This document shows positions 36,181 to 44,681 of a stretch of 64,000 nt of DNA, piece after piece. Source of the DNA: an uncultured Pseudobutyrivibrio sp. (GTDB lineage: Bacteria > Bacillota > Clostridia > Lachnospirales > Lachnospiraceae); contig URCQ01000002.1 in NCBI GenBank assembly GCA_900546435.1, positions 1 to 64,000 of the forward strand, written 5' to 3'. Both the position numbers and the translations under genes were made by a program. Position 1 is the stretch's first letter. Each line of letters begins with the position of its first letter. The notes under the pieces were generated by a model, which was not told the origin of the DNA, did no database searches, and saw only the letters and a program-made list of their open reading frames with translations.

Positions 36181-36649
36181 TCCATTCCTCCTTCAATACA
36201 TTTCTAAGCAGCCTGCGACCTCTAGTCAAACGTACCTTTACGTTACTCTCTGTCGCATTTATAATCTGTGCAATTTCCCGAATGCTGTAATCCTCATAAT
36301 AGAATAAATGTATGACTATTCGATACTTCTCCGGTAGCTTCATGACCTCTTCAAAAAGTTCTTCCGCCTCTGGTGTCTCAAACGTTAGCGTCTCCATGTA
36401 GTCTTCTAATGGTATTCCTGCCCGCCGCCAGAAAGACATGTTGATGTTTTTGGCTTTATTGATTGTTACCCGGATAAGCCATGCCCTGATATGCTGCTCA
36501 TTTTCAAATTGTTTGTCTGCAATATGATACTGAAGGAAAGTATCCTGAACCACGTCATCTGCATCCGCTGCATTTTTGCATATATTAAATGCCACCGCAA
36601 ACAGATGATCCTTGTATTTTTCCATCAGTATCTCTGTTTCTAGTCTCAT
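36170..36649 (-). CDS. ECF-type RNA polymerase sigma factor
   Basis: A 159-residue sigma-70-family factor with only regions 2 and 4. Region 2 contains DADDVVQDTFLQYH with the core-binding surface. Region 4 contains YYEDYSIREIAQIINATESNVKVRLTRGR, a helix-turn-helix for the -35 element. It is translationally coupled to the membrane protein just downstream and so is probably controlled by it. I could not identify a target promoter with confidence; the upstream region has a TATAAT but no clear -35 or ECF-type motif. Confidence 0.93.
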   Translation of the reverse strand: MRLETEILMEKYKDHLFAVAFNICKNAADADDVVQDTFLQYHIADKQFENEQHIRAWLIRVTINKAKNINMSFWRRAGIPLEDYMETLTFETPEAEELFEEVMKLPEKYRIVIHLFYYEDYSIREIAQIINATESNVKVRLTRGRRLLRNVLKEEWNDE

Positions 36650-36739
36650 GAGTGATCCCTCATATTTCTCTTTATTTAAAGGCCTTCATTATATATACAA
36701 ATCAGCGGCTTAAAAAGTTACAAACTATTTTCAATTAAA

Positions 36740-37600
36740 TTATTCATCCAACATCAGTTTGCCTTTCTTAGCCTTATTTTTTAACCTCTGCATCTGTTCT
36801 TTTTCTATCTGCTGTATACTTTTTTCCGGTGTTGGCAAATCTTCCGGCATAGTTCCTCCAATCTTTTCAATCGCTGTTCTTACCTCTTTTCCAACATTAT
36901 AATGTACTGATGTTGCGTTTTCCGCCCCGACAATTTTATCCTTTCTTAATTTTTCTTCTGTTTGTGATATTCGGAACAGATTAGCAATCAATTCTGTGCT
37001 ACCCATATAATCAAGAATTTTCTGTCCAACTTCCAATTGTTTTTTCGCATGAATATCATCAACATCTAACCCACCGTATAATCCCATATATCCGGCATTT
37101 TGGAAAATTGCAAATTCCTCATTTGTAATAACTCCTGCATTATGTGCTGTCTCTGCCAACATTTGATTCCACTGTTTGATATCTCCTCTAACAACAAGTC
37201 TTCTGTTATCTTCGTCCAATTCATTAAAGTGGTCAGCAACTTCCTGTCTGTATGTTTGAATTGCAAAATATGTCTGTCCTAATGCAATAACCTCTTTTCT
37301 TGGATCTCCATTCTGAACGATTAAATAACATGCATATCTTGAAAGTTCATAATCTTTTTTTGGTTTCGTGGTAACTCCAGCTTCAACGATTTTCCTGACC
37401 TCAGGAAAATCGTCTGGAATACTGTGCCCGCTGTTTTCACATGCAATCATTGCTCTTTTAATTACTTTTGCAAAATTCTCCCATTTTGCATAATCAAGTG
37501 CCTGCCCCAATTCTCGCGCACTCCAATACTCGCTTCCGTCTTCCCGAATATGCTTGATATTTTCAAATCGTTTGTACTCTATTCCTTTTAAATCACTCAT
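36740..37600 (-). CDS. dinD: DinD-like DNA damage-inducible protein
   Basis: A 286-residue protein resembling DinD of Escherichia coli: an N-terminal BRO-N-like region (YWSARELGQALDYAKWENF) and a C-terminal helical region with GNLFRISQTE-like and KVGKEVR-like segments. DinD is LexA-regulated in E. coli and inhibits RecA filament activity; the family is scattered and often found in mobile or accessory DNA. AAGGAGC precedes the ATG at 37600; the extension to 37675 lacks a start signal. The gene looks more AT-rich than its neighbours. No convincing LexA site was found upstream. Its neighbours are an ECF pair and a gene remnant. Confidence 0.8.
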   Translation of the reverse strand: MSDLKGIEYKRFENIKHIREDGSEYWSARELGQALDYAKWENFAKVIKRAMIACENSGHSIPDDFPEVRKIVEAGVTTKPKKDYELSRYACYLIVQNGDPRKEVIALGQTYFAIQTYRQEVADHFNELDEDNRRLVVRGDIKQWNQMLAETAHNAGVITNEEFAIFQNAGYMGLYGGLDVDDIHAKKQLEVGQKILDYMGSTELIANLFRISQTEEKLRKDKIVGAENATSVHYNVGKEVRTAIEKIGGTMPEDLPTPEKSIQQIEKEQMQRLKNKAKKGKLMLDE

Positions 37601-37746
37601 TTTCTTGCTCCTTATCAAACTCTCAGCTGTGTATAAAAAATGGAATCCCCATGCACAGCCAGAACCATCTAACACTATGCTTTCTACTCACAAATTCGTT
37701 CTTAAAGTATATCATGGAATAATCTTGTATTCTATATTTTTAACTG

Positions 37747-37878
37747 CTAACTTCTTAACTCTTTTTCCAGATACCTGCGGTAGTTATCCATGATAAAATC
37801 GGTAACACGTTCGTTCATTAATTTCCTACTCTCATCCCATATCTGCTCCTGTACCGAGTTCTGATGTTTTCGGGTCAT
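37747..37878 (-). pseudogene. 43-codon orphan frame, probable gene remnant
   Basis: An open frame of 43 codons (starting MTRKHQNSVQEQIWDE) with a charged, helix-prone sequence, but no Shine-Dalgarno signal and a start only 13 bp from the spoVG terminator. It looks like part of a longer coding sequence whose remainder is gone. I do not recognise it. The rest of the 37601-37941 gap holds a weak inverted repeat around 37625-37665 and the spoVG terminator. Confidence 0.35.
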
Positions 37879-37887
37879 ATTAACCAG

Positions 37888-37921
37888 AAAAGGGACGCTC
37901 CTTGTGGAAAAGGAGCGTCCC
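37888..37921 (-). terminator. Terminator of the glgC-glgD-spoVG operon
   Basis: Twelve-base perfect arms (37892-37903 and 37910-37921), a 6-nt loop and TTTT on the minus strand. Confidence 0.9.
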
Positions 37922-37941
37922 CATGGCCTTGCGGCCTAATC

Positions 37942-38205
37942 CTAATCTTGCAACAACTCTTCGTTGTACTTCTGCAAAATCAAGTTCTGTATTAATTCTC
38001 TTGTAGACGATTTGATTGGATGTGCAATGTCCTTGTATTCACCTTCTGCCGTTTTACGGCTCGGCATTGCAATAAACATTCCTTTCTCGCCCTCAATAAT
38101 TTTAATGTCATGAATCACAAATTCTTCATCAATGGTAATGGATACCACTGCCTTCATCTTACCTTCTTTTTCAATCTTGCGAATTCGCACATCTGTAATC
38201 TGCAT
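37942..38205 (-). CDS. spoVG: Septation/RNA-binding regulator SpoVG
   Basis: An 87-residue protein with the full SpoVG family core, including MKAVVSITIDEEFVIHDIKIIEG and FIAMPSRKTAEGEYKDIAHPI. In Firmicutes SpoVG is an RNA- and DNA-binding global regulator affecting septation, sporulation and virulence. Its Shine-Dalgarno (GGGAGGG) lies within the last codons of glgD, three bases before the start, so it is coupled to glgC-glgD. I do not know of that arrangement as universal. Confidence 0.97.
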   Translation of the reverse strand: MQITDVRIRKIEKEGKMKAVVSITIDEEFVIHDIKIIEGEKGMFIAMPSRKTAEGEYKDIAHPIKSSTRELIQNLILQKYNEELLQD

Positions 38206-38208
38206 ACA

Positions 38209-39348
38209 TTAGCCCTCCCCATTTATCTGATGTACTTCGTAACGCTTTTTCTTTTCAGAAACAATCTTAATTTCATCTTCCCCAATATACTTGCTTCCAC
38301 TCAAAAGCGTTTCTGAACTTTCTACGATGCAATTCTCAATATACACATTGTCGCCAATATATGCCCCATTCATAATAATAGAATTTTTAATCACACTATT
38401 ATTGCCGACAAAAACTTTCTTAAAGAGAATAGAATTCTCTACCGTACTGTTGATAATACATCCACTGGAAATCAGACTATTGCTCACCTTCGATCCTGCG
38501 TTGTATTTTGCAGGTGGCAGGTCGTAGGATTTCGAATAGATCTGTGGTTCCTGATGGAAGAAATAATCACGAATATCCTTTTTCAAGAAATCCATATTTG
38601 TACGATAATAACTGTCTACAGATGCAATATTGCTCCAATAGCCATCTAACATATAGCCATAGATTTTCTTCAATCCTTTTTGACGGATCAATACATCTGT
38701 AACAAAATTATAGCGACCTTCTTCGTTACTCTGTTCCAGTAACTCGATTAATGTTCTGCGTCTGATTACGTAAACACCCGTAGAAACGATATCAGACCCT
38801 GCTACCATCGGCTTTTCCTCAAATTCGAGGATCTTGCCTTCCATGTCCATCTTTACAACACCAAATCGCTTTGGATCTTCCCACTCCGGCAATTTTGCAC
38901 AGACTACGGTAATGTCAGATTGCTTTGCAATATGATATTCCAGGATTTCATTAAAATCCATCTTGGATACGCAATCGCCACTGGCAATCACAACATATGG
39001 CTCATGACGTTTCTTTAAGAAATCAATATTCTGCCACATGGCATCTGCCGTTCCACGATACCACCAGCTATTGTCTGATGTAACCGTCGGTGTAAAGAGG
39101 AATAATCCCCCCTGTTTTCTACCAAAATTCCACCATTTGGAGGAATTCAAATGTTCATTCAATGATCTTGCATTGTACTGGCTTAGTACAGCAACTGTCT
39201 GAATATTAGAATTCGTCATATTGCTGAGTACAAAATCAATACAACGATAACTACATGCTACTGACATGGCAGAAATGGCTCTCTTCTCAGAAAGGTTCTG
39301 CATTCTGCTACTGTTTCCACCCGCTAAAATAATTCCTAATGCTTTCAT
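38209..39348 (-). CDS. glgD: GlgD, regulatory/non-catalytic subunit of ADP-glucose pyrophosphorylase
   Basis: A 379-residue nucleotidyltransferase-fold protein with a left-handed beta-helix C-terminus. The nucleotide loop reads LAGGNSSRM where GlgC has GGQGSRLG, and the spacing of catalytic residues differs, as expected of GlgD. In Firmicutes GlgD forms a heterotetramer with GlgC and raises its activity. It overlaps glgC by 4 nt (ATGA). Confidence 0.93.
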   Translation of the reverse strand: MKALGIILAGGNSSRMQNLSEKRAISAMSVACSYRCIDFVLSNMTNSNIQTVAVLSQYNARSLNEHLNSSKWWNFGRKQGGLFLFTPTVTSDNSWWYRGTADAMWQNIDFLKKRHEPYVVIASGDCVSKMDFNEILEYHIAKQSDITVVCAKLPEWEDPKRFGVVKMDMEGKILEFEEKPMVAGSDIVSTGVYVIRRRTLIELLEQSNEEGRYNFVTDVLIRQKGLKKIYGYMLDGYWSNIASVDSYYRTNMDFLKKDIRDYFFHQEPQIYSKSYDLPPAKYNAGSKVSNSLISSGCIINSTVENSILFKKVFVGNNSVIKNSIIMNGAYIGDNVYIENCIVESSETLLSGSKYIGEDEIKIVSEKKKRYEVHQINGEG

Positions 39349-40619
39349 GATGTTTCACCTTCCTTAATGATATATCCGCCGCTAGGAAGTTCTGCATCCG
39401 GATAATCGTCCATTGTTGTCACGCCCTTGATTGCTGTATTTTTACCAACTTTAACCTGTGGTGGAATCACTGTACCTTCCCCAATTGTCGCAAGTCCAAA
39501 AGCATAAATCTTTGGATTTAGCAAGCTTGCCGCTTCCTCTCCAACGCCAATCTCGTCACCATCACCAATCTCACAGTTTTCTGCAATGATTGCCTTTTCC
39601 ACATAGGCATCCTTACCAATGTGTGTGTTCTTCATAATGATAGAATCCTTGAGCACTGCGCCCTCTTCTACCGTCACTCCTGCACCAAGTACACAGTTCT
39701 TCACCTCTCCATAAATCTGTGATCCTGCACCGATGATGGAACGTTCCACTGCTGCATCTGTAGCGATATACTGTGGCTCAATAATATCCTGCTTCGTGTA
39801 AATCTTCCAATATTCCTCGTATAAGTTAAATTCCGGAATCAGATCAATCAGTTCCATATTGGCTTCCCAATAAGAACCAAGTGTTCCTACATCTTTCCAG
39901 TAATCATTGAACTCATATGCAAAAATACGCTTGCCACCCTGATGGCAATACGGAATAATATGTTTACCAAAATCACAATTGCTCTGATCCTTCATCGCGA
40001 TCAGTGAATCACGCAATACCGGCCAGCTGAATATGTAAATACCCATAGAAGCAAGATTGCTTCTCGGATGTTCCGGTTTCTCTTCAAATTCGGTGATTCG
40101 CTTGTCCTCATCTGTCAAAACAACACCAAATCGGCTTGCTTCTTCTATTGGCACCGGAATTGCAGCAATCGTGATATCTGCATTCTTCTGTTTATGGAAA
40201 TCAAGCATTGCTTCATAATCCATCTTATAAATATGATCTCCGGACAAGATCAATACATACTCCGGATTGTAACTCTCCATATATTTAATGTTCTGGTAAA
40301 TGGCATTTGCTGTTCCTGAATACCACTCACTCGTATCGCTCTTTTCATATGGGGGCAATACGGCAACGCCTCCATTGTTACGATCCAAATCCCACGGAAT
40401 ACCAATCCCTATGTGCGAATTCAGTACCAACGGCTGATACTGGGTCAGCACACCTACCGTATCAATCCCTGAATTGATACAGTTACTCAGTGGAAAATCG
40501 ATTATGCGGTATTTTCCTCCAAAAGATACCGCCGGTTTTGCCACGTCAGAAGTAAGTACTCCCAGTCTGCTTCCTTGTCCACCTGCCAGAAGCATGGCAA
40601 TCATCTCTTTGCGAATCAT
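39345..40619 (-). CDS. glgC: Glucose-1-phosphate adenylyltransferase GlgC
   Basis: A 424-residue enzyme making ADP-glucose from glucose-1-phosphate and ATP, the committed step of bacterial glycogen synthesis. The nucleotide-binding loop LAGGQGSRLG, the catalytic-region Asp in LSGDHIYKMDYE, the FEEKP substrate loop and the C-terminal hexapeptide-repeat beta-helix are present. GTGAGGTG precedes the ATG. It is first in glgC-glgD-spoVG. Glycogen synthase (glgA) is not in the window; the amylase and phosphoglucomutase on the left are the nearest metabolic partners. Confidence 0.96.
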   Translation of the reverse strand: MIRKEMIAMLLAGGQGSRLGVLTSDVAKPAVSFGGKYRIIDFPLSNCINSGIDTVGVLTQYQPLVLNSHIGIGIPWDLDRNNGGVAVLPPYEKSDTSEWYSGTANAIYQNIKYMESYNPEYVLILSGDHIYKMDYEAMLDFHKQKNADITIAAIPVPIEEASRFGVVLTDEDKRITEFEEKPEHPRSNLASMGIYIFSWPVLRDSLIAMKDQSNCDFGKHIIPYCHQGGKRIFAYEFNDYWKDVGTLGSYWEANMELIDLIPEFNLYEEYWKIYTKQDIIEPQYIATDAAVERSIIGAGSQIYGEVKNCVLGAGVTVEEGAVLKDSIIMKNTHIGKDAYVEKAIIAENCEIGDGDEIGVGEEAASLLNPKIYAFGLATIGEGTVIPPQVKVGKNTAIKGVTTMDDYPDAELPSGGYIIKEGETS

Positions 40620-40701
40620 AGTCTGTCACCTCACGTCTTTTATCATGTCTGTCAGCTTACTTTATACCTTTCCTAGCTTACAGGTGTAAATTTGTATATA
40701 A

Positions 40702-40731
40702 AGTATAGCATATTGACTATTTTTTCTGCAA
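40702..40731 (-). promoter_or_regulatory. Likely sigma-A promoter of glgC-glgD-spoVG
   Basis: On the minus strand TTGCAG (40726-40731), an 18-bp spacer and TATACT (40702-40707), about 83 bp before glgC. Confidence 0.65.
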
Positions 40732-40851
40732 CAATATTCCCATATTCTTGTAATTTTCTGAATTTTTTTGGATAATATATACAATTTTAGGAATATCGTT
40801 TCATTCTTCTCTCCTAAAATATGTTACATGCGTCCAAAAAATGATATGTTA

Positions 40852-40879
40852 TTGCAAATTGAATGGATAAAGTTATAAT
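40852..40879 (+). promoter_or_regulatory. Likely sigma-A promoter of murC
   Basis: TTGCAA (40852-40857), a 16-bp spacer and a perfect TATAAT (40874-40879), about 75 bp before murC. With the glgC promoter it makes up the divergent regulatory region 40620-40954, which is otherwise AT-rich and empty. Confidence 0.65.
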
Positions 40880-40954
40880 AGAAGAAGAAAAACTGTCTTC
40901 TTACAGTTTGTACCCTTTTAAATAGGAAATCAAAGAAAATGGATGGTCAAAATT

Positions 40955-42331
40955 ATGTATAAAATAGATTTTTCAAAACCAACAAAAATACATTTCATCG
41001 GCATCGGTGGTATCAGCATGAGTGGACTTGCAGAAATTCTGTTAAAAGAAGGATTCTCTGTCAGTGGTTCTGATAGCAAGGAATCTCCTCTCACACAGCA
41101 TCTGCAGAGTCTTGGTGCAGCAATTGCTTACCCACAGGCTGCCGAAAACATCGCTTCCGATGTGCAAATTGTTGTCTACACAGCAGCAATTCATCCGGAT
41201 AACCCGGAATTTGCACACGCAAAAGAGTTAGGCATTCCAATGCTTACCCGTGCGCAGCTTTTAGGACAGATTATGGATCACTATGCACGCTCTATTGCAG
41301 TTGCAGGCACTCACGGAAAGACAACAACAACCTCTATGATCAGTCAGGTATTATTATGTGGTCATGAAGACCCTACGATATCCGTAGGTGGTATTTTAAA
41401 AGCCATTGGCAGCAATATCCATGTTGGCGATTCCGATTTGTTTATTACGGAAGCATGTGAATATACGAACAGTTATCATTCCTTCTTCCCTAAATACAGC
41501 ATTATCTTAAATATCGAGGCAGAACACTTGGATTTTTTCAAAGATCTTGCCGACATCAGAGCATCTTTCCACAAATTTGCCGGCAACACCAAAAAAGATG
41601 GTGCCTTGATTATTAACGGCGAAATTCCTGATTATGAAGAAATCACAAAAGATCTTTCCTGTCAGGTAATCACGTTTGGTCTTAACGACCATTGCGATTA
41701 CTATCCTACAGATATTACTTATAATGAATTGGGCTGTGCTGCATTCACACCGATGCACAAAGGCACTTCTCTGCCTCGCGTAGCGCTTTCTGTACCGGGA
41801 CTGCACAATGTCAGCAACGCACTTTCCTGTATCGCACTTTGCCAGGATATGGAACTTCCTTGGGAACAGATTGCAGAAGGCCTGCGTCGTTTTGGTGGTG
41901 CTGACCGCCGTTTCCAGTACAAAGGAAAATTCCAGGGTGCTACTATCATTGACGATTATGCACACCACCCAACAGAAATCCGTGCATCACTGACTGCCGC
42001 ACACAATTATCCACATAAGCGTATTATATGCGTCTTCCAGCCACATACGTATACACGAACCAAGGCTTTTCTGGCAGATTTTGCAGATGCTTTATCTTTA
42101 GCAGATGTTGTTGTTCTCGCAGATATTTTTGCAGCAAGAGAGCAGGATATCTATGGTGTAAGTTCCAAAGATATCTTAACTTTGCTTCAGGAAAAGCATG
42201 TAGAAAGCTACTATTTTCCATCTTTTGAGGAAATCGAAAGCTTTTTAAGAAAAAATTGTATGAACGATGATTTGTTGATAACTATGGGCGCCGGAAATGT
42301 TGTAAACATTGGAGAAGACCTCCTAAAATAA
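40955..42331 (+). CDS. murC: UDP-N-acetylmuramate--L-alanine ligase MurC
   Basis: A 458-residue ATP-dependent ligase adding the first L-alanine of the peptidoglycan stem peptide. The N-terminal HFIGIGGISMSG nucleotide-binding motif, the P-loop GTHGKTTTT (about residues 118-126) and the Mur-ligase DDYAHHPTEI motif are intact. Two starts are possible. The ATG at 40955 is preferred because GGATGG lies 8 nt upstream and it gives the usual MYKIDF beginning; an ATG at 40943 would add four residues. It does not overlap dnaD; a 214-bp region rich in DnaA boxes follows. Confidence 0.96.
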   Translation: MYKIDFSKPTKIHFIGIGGISMSGLAEILLKEGFSVSGSDSKESPLTQHLQSLGAAIAYPQAAENIASDVQIVVYTAAIHPDNPEFAHAKELGIPMLTRAQLLGQIMDHYARSIAVAGTHGKTTTTSMISQVLLCGHEDPTISVGGILKAIGSNIHVGDSDLFITEACEYTNSYHSFFPKYSIILNIEAEHLDFFKDLADIRASFHKFAGNTKKDGALIINGEIPDYEEITKDLSCQVITFGLNDHCDYYPTDITYNELGCAAFTPMHKGTSLPRVALSVPGLHNVSNALSCIALCQDMELPWEQIAEGLRRFGGADRRFQYKGKFQGATIIDDYAHHPTEIRASLTAAHNYPHKRIICVFQPHTYTRTKAFLADFADALSLADVVVLADIFAAREQDIYGVSSKDILTLLQEKHVESYYFPSFEEIESFLRKNCMNDDLLITMGAGNVVNIGEDLLK

Positions 42332-42334
42332 GAG

Positions 42335-42478
42335 TTATCCACATAATCCACAATTTTTGTTGGTAAGTTATCCCCACAAGATTGTGGATTATTTTTACCC
42401 TAAGTATGCCCTGTTTTCTTACTTATCCACAAAAACGCGATATCACGCATGCCTTGATTTTACTGGATTTGTGGATTA
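42335..42478 (+). promoter_or_regulatory. Cluster of six DnaA-box-like sites upstream of dnaD-dnaI
   Basis: Perfect TTATCCACA at 42335-42343 and 42423-42431 (plus strand). TAATCCACA at 42344-42352 (plus), 42383-42391 (minus) and 42470-42478 (minus). TTATCCCCA at 42368-42376 (plus). Consensus for the box is TTATNCACA. The last box ends 8 bp before a candidate -35. Sites two and four form an 11-bp inverted repeat followed by TTTTT, which could also end murC transcripts. Confidence 0.75.
42344..42396 (+). terminator. Possible murC terminator formed by inverted DnaA boxes
   Basis: Arms TAATCCACAAT (42344-42354) and ATTGTGGATTA (42381-42391) pair perfectly over 11 bp, with a 26-nt loop and then TTTTT. 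The long loop makes it a mediocre terminator. Confidence 0.4.
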
Positions 42479-42486
42479 CTTTCTTC

Positions 42487-42515
42487 TTCTCAACCCTCTG
42501 GTTATATGCTATAAT
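42487..42515 (+). promoter_or_regulatory. Likely sigma-A promoter of dnaD-dnaI-prs
   Basis: TTCTCA (42487-42492), a 17-bp spacer and a perfect TATAAT (42510-42515), 30 bp before the dnaD start and directly after the last DnaA box. Confidence 0.6.
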
Positions 42516-42545
42516 TCTGATTGCTAATGAAGAGAGGTTATGAAA

Positions 42546-43658
42546 ATGACAGATATACAGATACATACTGCCACAAGTCACGCATCGACTTGTGTCTCCA
42601 ACATATTTATTGATGATTATATGCCGGATGCCAGCGGCGAGTTTGTAAAGATTTATCTTTATCTATTGCGCGTACTTACTGACGGCAACGGCCATTTTAG
42701 TCCATCTGCCATGGCGGACAAGTTCCATTATACGGAAAACGATATCCGCAGAGGACTTTCCTATTGGGAGCAGATGCATTTATTACAATTAGAATATAAC
42801 GATGCCAATCAGTTGATCGGCATCTGTCTATTAGAACCAGAACAACATGTAGTCGAGACACATACACCAGTACAGCCAACGATTGCCACTTTTACACCTG
42901 TAGCAGCCAGCACACCTGTTGTCTCTCCGACGCCATCTGTGGAACAGCAAAACGACACCTTGCTTTCACCAACAGAGCCACGTCATTATTCTCCACGTGA
43001 GATTGCTTCTTTTAAAAAGAAAGATGACATTGCTGAATTGCTTTACATTTCCGAACGCTATGTTGGACATCCTCTGAATTTAACAGAAATCGAAAAAATC
43101 CTTTTCTGGTCCGAGGAATTACAGTTCCCAGTGGATATGATTGAGTATCTCGTGGAATACTGCGTGGAAAAAGGACACAGCAGTTTCCATTATATGAATA
43201 AGATAGCTTTGAACTGGAAGGAAAGCCGAATATCTACACTAGAAGCTGCCAAAAATGCTGCCAATATTCATTCACAGTCTTATTATGCCATCATGAAAGC
43301 ATTTGGCATTTCCGGACGCAATCTGACAGACCGTGAGATAGAATATGTTCACAAGTGGACAAGCTCCTATGGATTTTCTTTGGACATTATCGGAGAAGCA
43401 TGCGCCAGAACCATCCGTAATACAGGAAAAGCTAATTTTGAATATGCAGATTCCATTTTAAACAGTTGGCACAAAAAGGACATTCATCATCTGGAAGATA
43501 TCGCACGTCTTGATGAAGCTTTTGCTTCTACCAAACAGCAAAAAGCGGCTTCTGCACCGGTTGCACGCACAAAAACCAACCGTTTTCATAATTTTGACCA
43601 ACGTCAATATGATGATGAATATTATGAAGCACTCGAACAACAATTACTGCGAAAATAG
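42546..43658 (+). CDS. DnaD-domain replication initiation protein
   Basis: A 370-residue helicase-loading accessory protein. Residues about 1-95 form a DnaD-like winged-helix domain. A Thr/Pro/Val-rich linker spans about 100-145. Two copies of the DnaB_2/DnaD C-terminal domain follow, at about 160-228 and 247-318, each with a YxxxI...W core (HYMNKIALNWKE and EYADSILNSWHK). The family remodels DNA at origins with DnaA and brings in the loader DnaI. The second ATG (42546) has AGAGG 8 nt upstream; the first (42540) is too close. It is the first gene of the dnaD-dnaI-prs operon. Confidence 0.9.
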   Translation: MTDIQIHTATSHASTCVSNIFIDDYMPDASGEFVKIYLYLLRVLTDGNGHFSPSAMADKFHYTENDIRRGLSYWEQMHLLQLEYNDANQLIGICLLEPEQHVVETHTPVQPTIATFTPVAASTPVVSPTPSVEQQNDTLLSPTEPRHYSPREIASFKKKDDIAELLYISERYVGHPLNLTEIEKILFWSEELQFPVDMIEYLVEYCVEKGHSSFHYMNKIALNWKESRISTLEAAKNAANIHSQSYYAIMKAFGISGRNLTDREIEYVHKWTSSYGFSLDIIGEACARTIRNTGKANFEYADSILNSWHKKDIHHLEDIARLDEAFASTKQQKAASAPVARTKTNRFHNFDQRQYDDEYYEALEQQLLRK

Positions 43659-43669
43659 AAGGGTGATTT

Positions 43670-44659
43670 ATGGCACTAACCAATGCACAATATGACTCGC
43701 TTATGCGAGAATACAATGATAAACAAATGCGTAATCATCAGATTATGATGCAGCGCGAAAAAAAATTATATCAGGCAATTCCCGCCTTATCCGATCTTGA
43801 CGAAAGGGTCAGCCGTTTATCGGTTGAAAGTGTAGAATGTCTGCTCAATGGCGATACAAAGGGGTCTGCCTCACGCAAAACCCAGCTGCAGGATATTCGA
43901 AAGCAGCGCTTAGATCTCATGCAAGCACACGGTTTTGCGGCAGATTATCTGACACCGCCTTATGATTGTGCCGATTGTCAGGATACCGGCTTTATTGACG
44001 GCAAACGTTGTCATTGCTTTGTACAGGCATCCATTGACCTCGTTTATGCGCAATCGCATCTGGATGACATTTTGGACCGGGAAAATTTTGATGTTTTCTC
44101 TTTTGATTATTACTCATCGGACAGTATCGATGAAAAATCCGGACGTTCTTCTTTGGATTTTGCTAAGGACGCCTATGAAGTTGCACAGAATTTTGTGCAG
44201 CATTTTTCATCAGAAGGTGGTAATCTACTTTTGTATGGCGACACAGGCACAGGAAAGACCTTTCTTTCAAACTGTATCGCAAAGTCTCTGCTTGATCAGG
44301 GACATTCTGTTATTTATTTCACGGCATTCCAATTTTTTGATATTTTTGAGAAAGACGTATTTCAAAAAGATGAAGATGCCATGGAAGCACATGAACAGAT
44401 ATTTCAATGCGACTTGCTGATCATCGATGATCTGGGGACAGAGTTTTCTAATTCTTTTACAACTTCCCAGCTATTCCTATGCCTAAATGAGCGTTTATTA
44501 CGTGGCAAATCCACTGTGATTTCCACCAATCTGTCGATGCGCCAATTGCGCGAAGTTTACACAGAGCGTACTTCTTCCCGCATTTTCAGCAATTATCAAC
44601 CTTGTAAACTTTTTGGTGACGATATTCGCATCAAGAAAAAATTATCCAATAAATCTTAA
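43670..44659 (+). CDS. dnaI: DnaI/DnaC-type replicative helicase loader
   Basis: A 329-residue AAA+ ATPase that loads the replicative helicase. An N-terminal helicase-binding region carries a zinc-binding cluster (Cys100, Cys103, Cys114, Cys116 in CADCQDTGFIDGKRCHC). The ATPase core has Walker A GDTGTGKT at 190-197, Walker B LLIIDDLG and an arginine finger in ERTSSRIFSNY. GAAGGG precedes the ATG, 11 nt after the DnaD-like gene. Confidence 0.93.
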   Translation: MALTNAQYDSLMREYNDKQMRNHQIMMQREKKLYQAIPALSDLDERVSRLSVESVECLLNGDTKGSASRKTQLQDIRKQRLDLMQAHGFAADYLTPPYDCADCQDTGFIDGKRCHCFVQASIDLVYAQSHLDDILDRENFDVFSFDYYSSDSIDEKSGRSSLDFAKDAYEVAQNFVQHFSSEGGNLLLYGDTGTGKTFLSNCIAKSLLDQGHSVIYFTAFQFFDIFEKDVFQKDEDAMEAHEQIFQCDLLIIDDLGTEFSNSFTTSQLFLCLNERLLRGKSTVISTNLSMRQLREVYTERTSSRIFSNYQPCKLFGDDIRIKKKLSNKS

Positions 44660-44681
44660 AAAACAAAGGAGTAAAAGATTC

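Noticed and set aside
36650..36739. Autoregulatory ECF-type promoter before the sigma factor
   Set aside because: A TATAAT is present, but neither a good -35 nor a GTAAC/CGT-type ECF pair with proper spacing could be defended.
37601..37760. LexA/SOS box upstream of the DinD-like gene
   Set aside because: The region was read for GAAC-N4-GTTC and similar palindromes; only half-matches such as GAACCATCTAAC were seen.
42335..42478. DnaA-box cluster as the chromosomal origin oriC
   Set aside because: No dnaA, dnaN, rpmH or recF nearby and no clear AT-rich unwinding region with trios; a regulatory or titration cluster is the more cautious reading.
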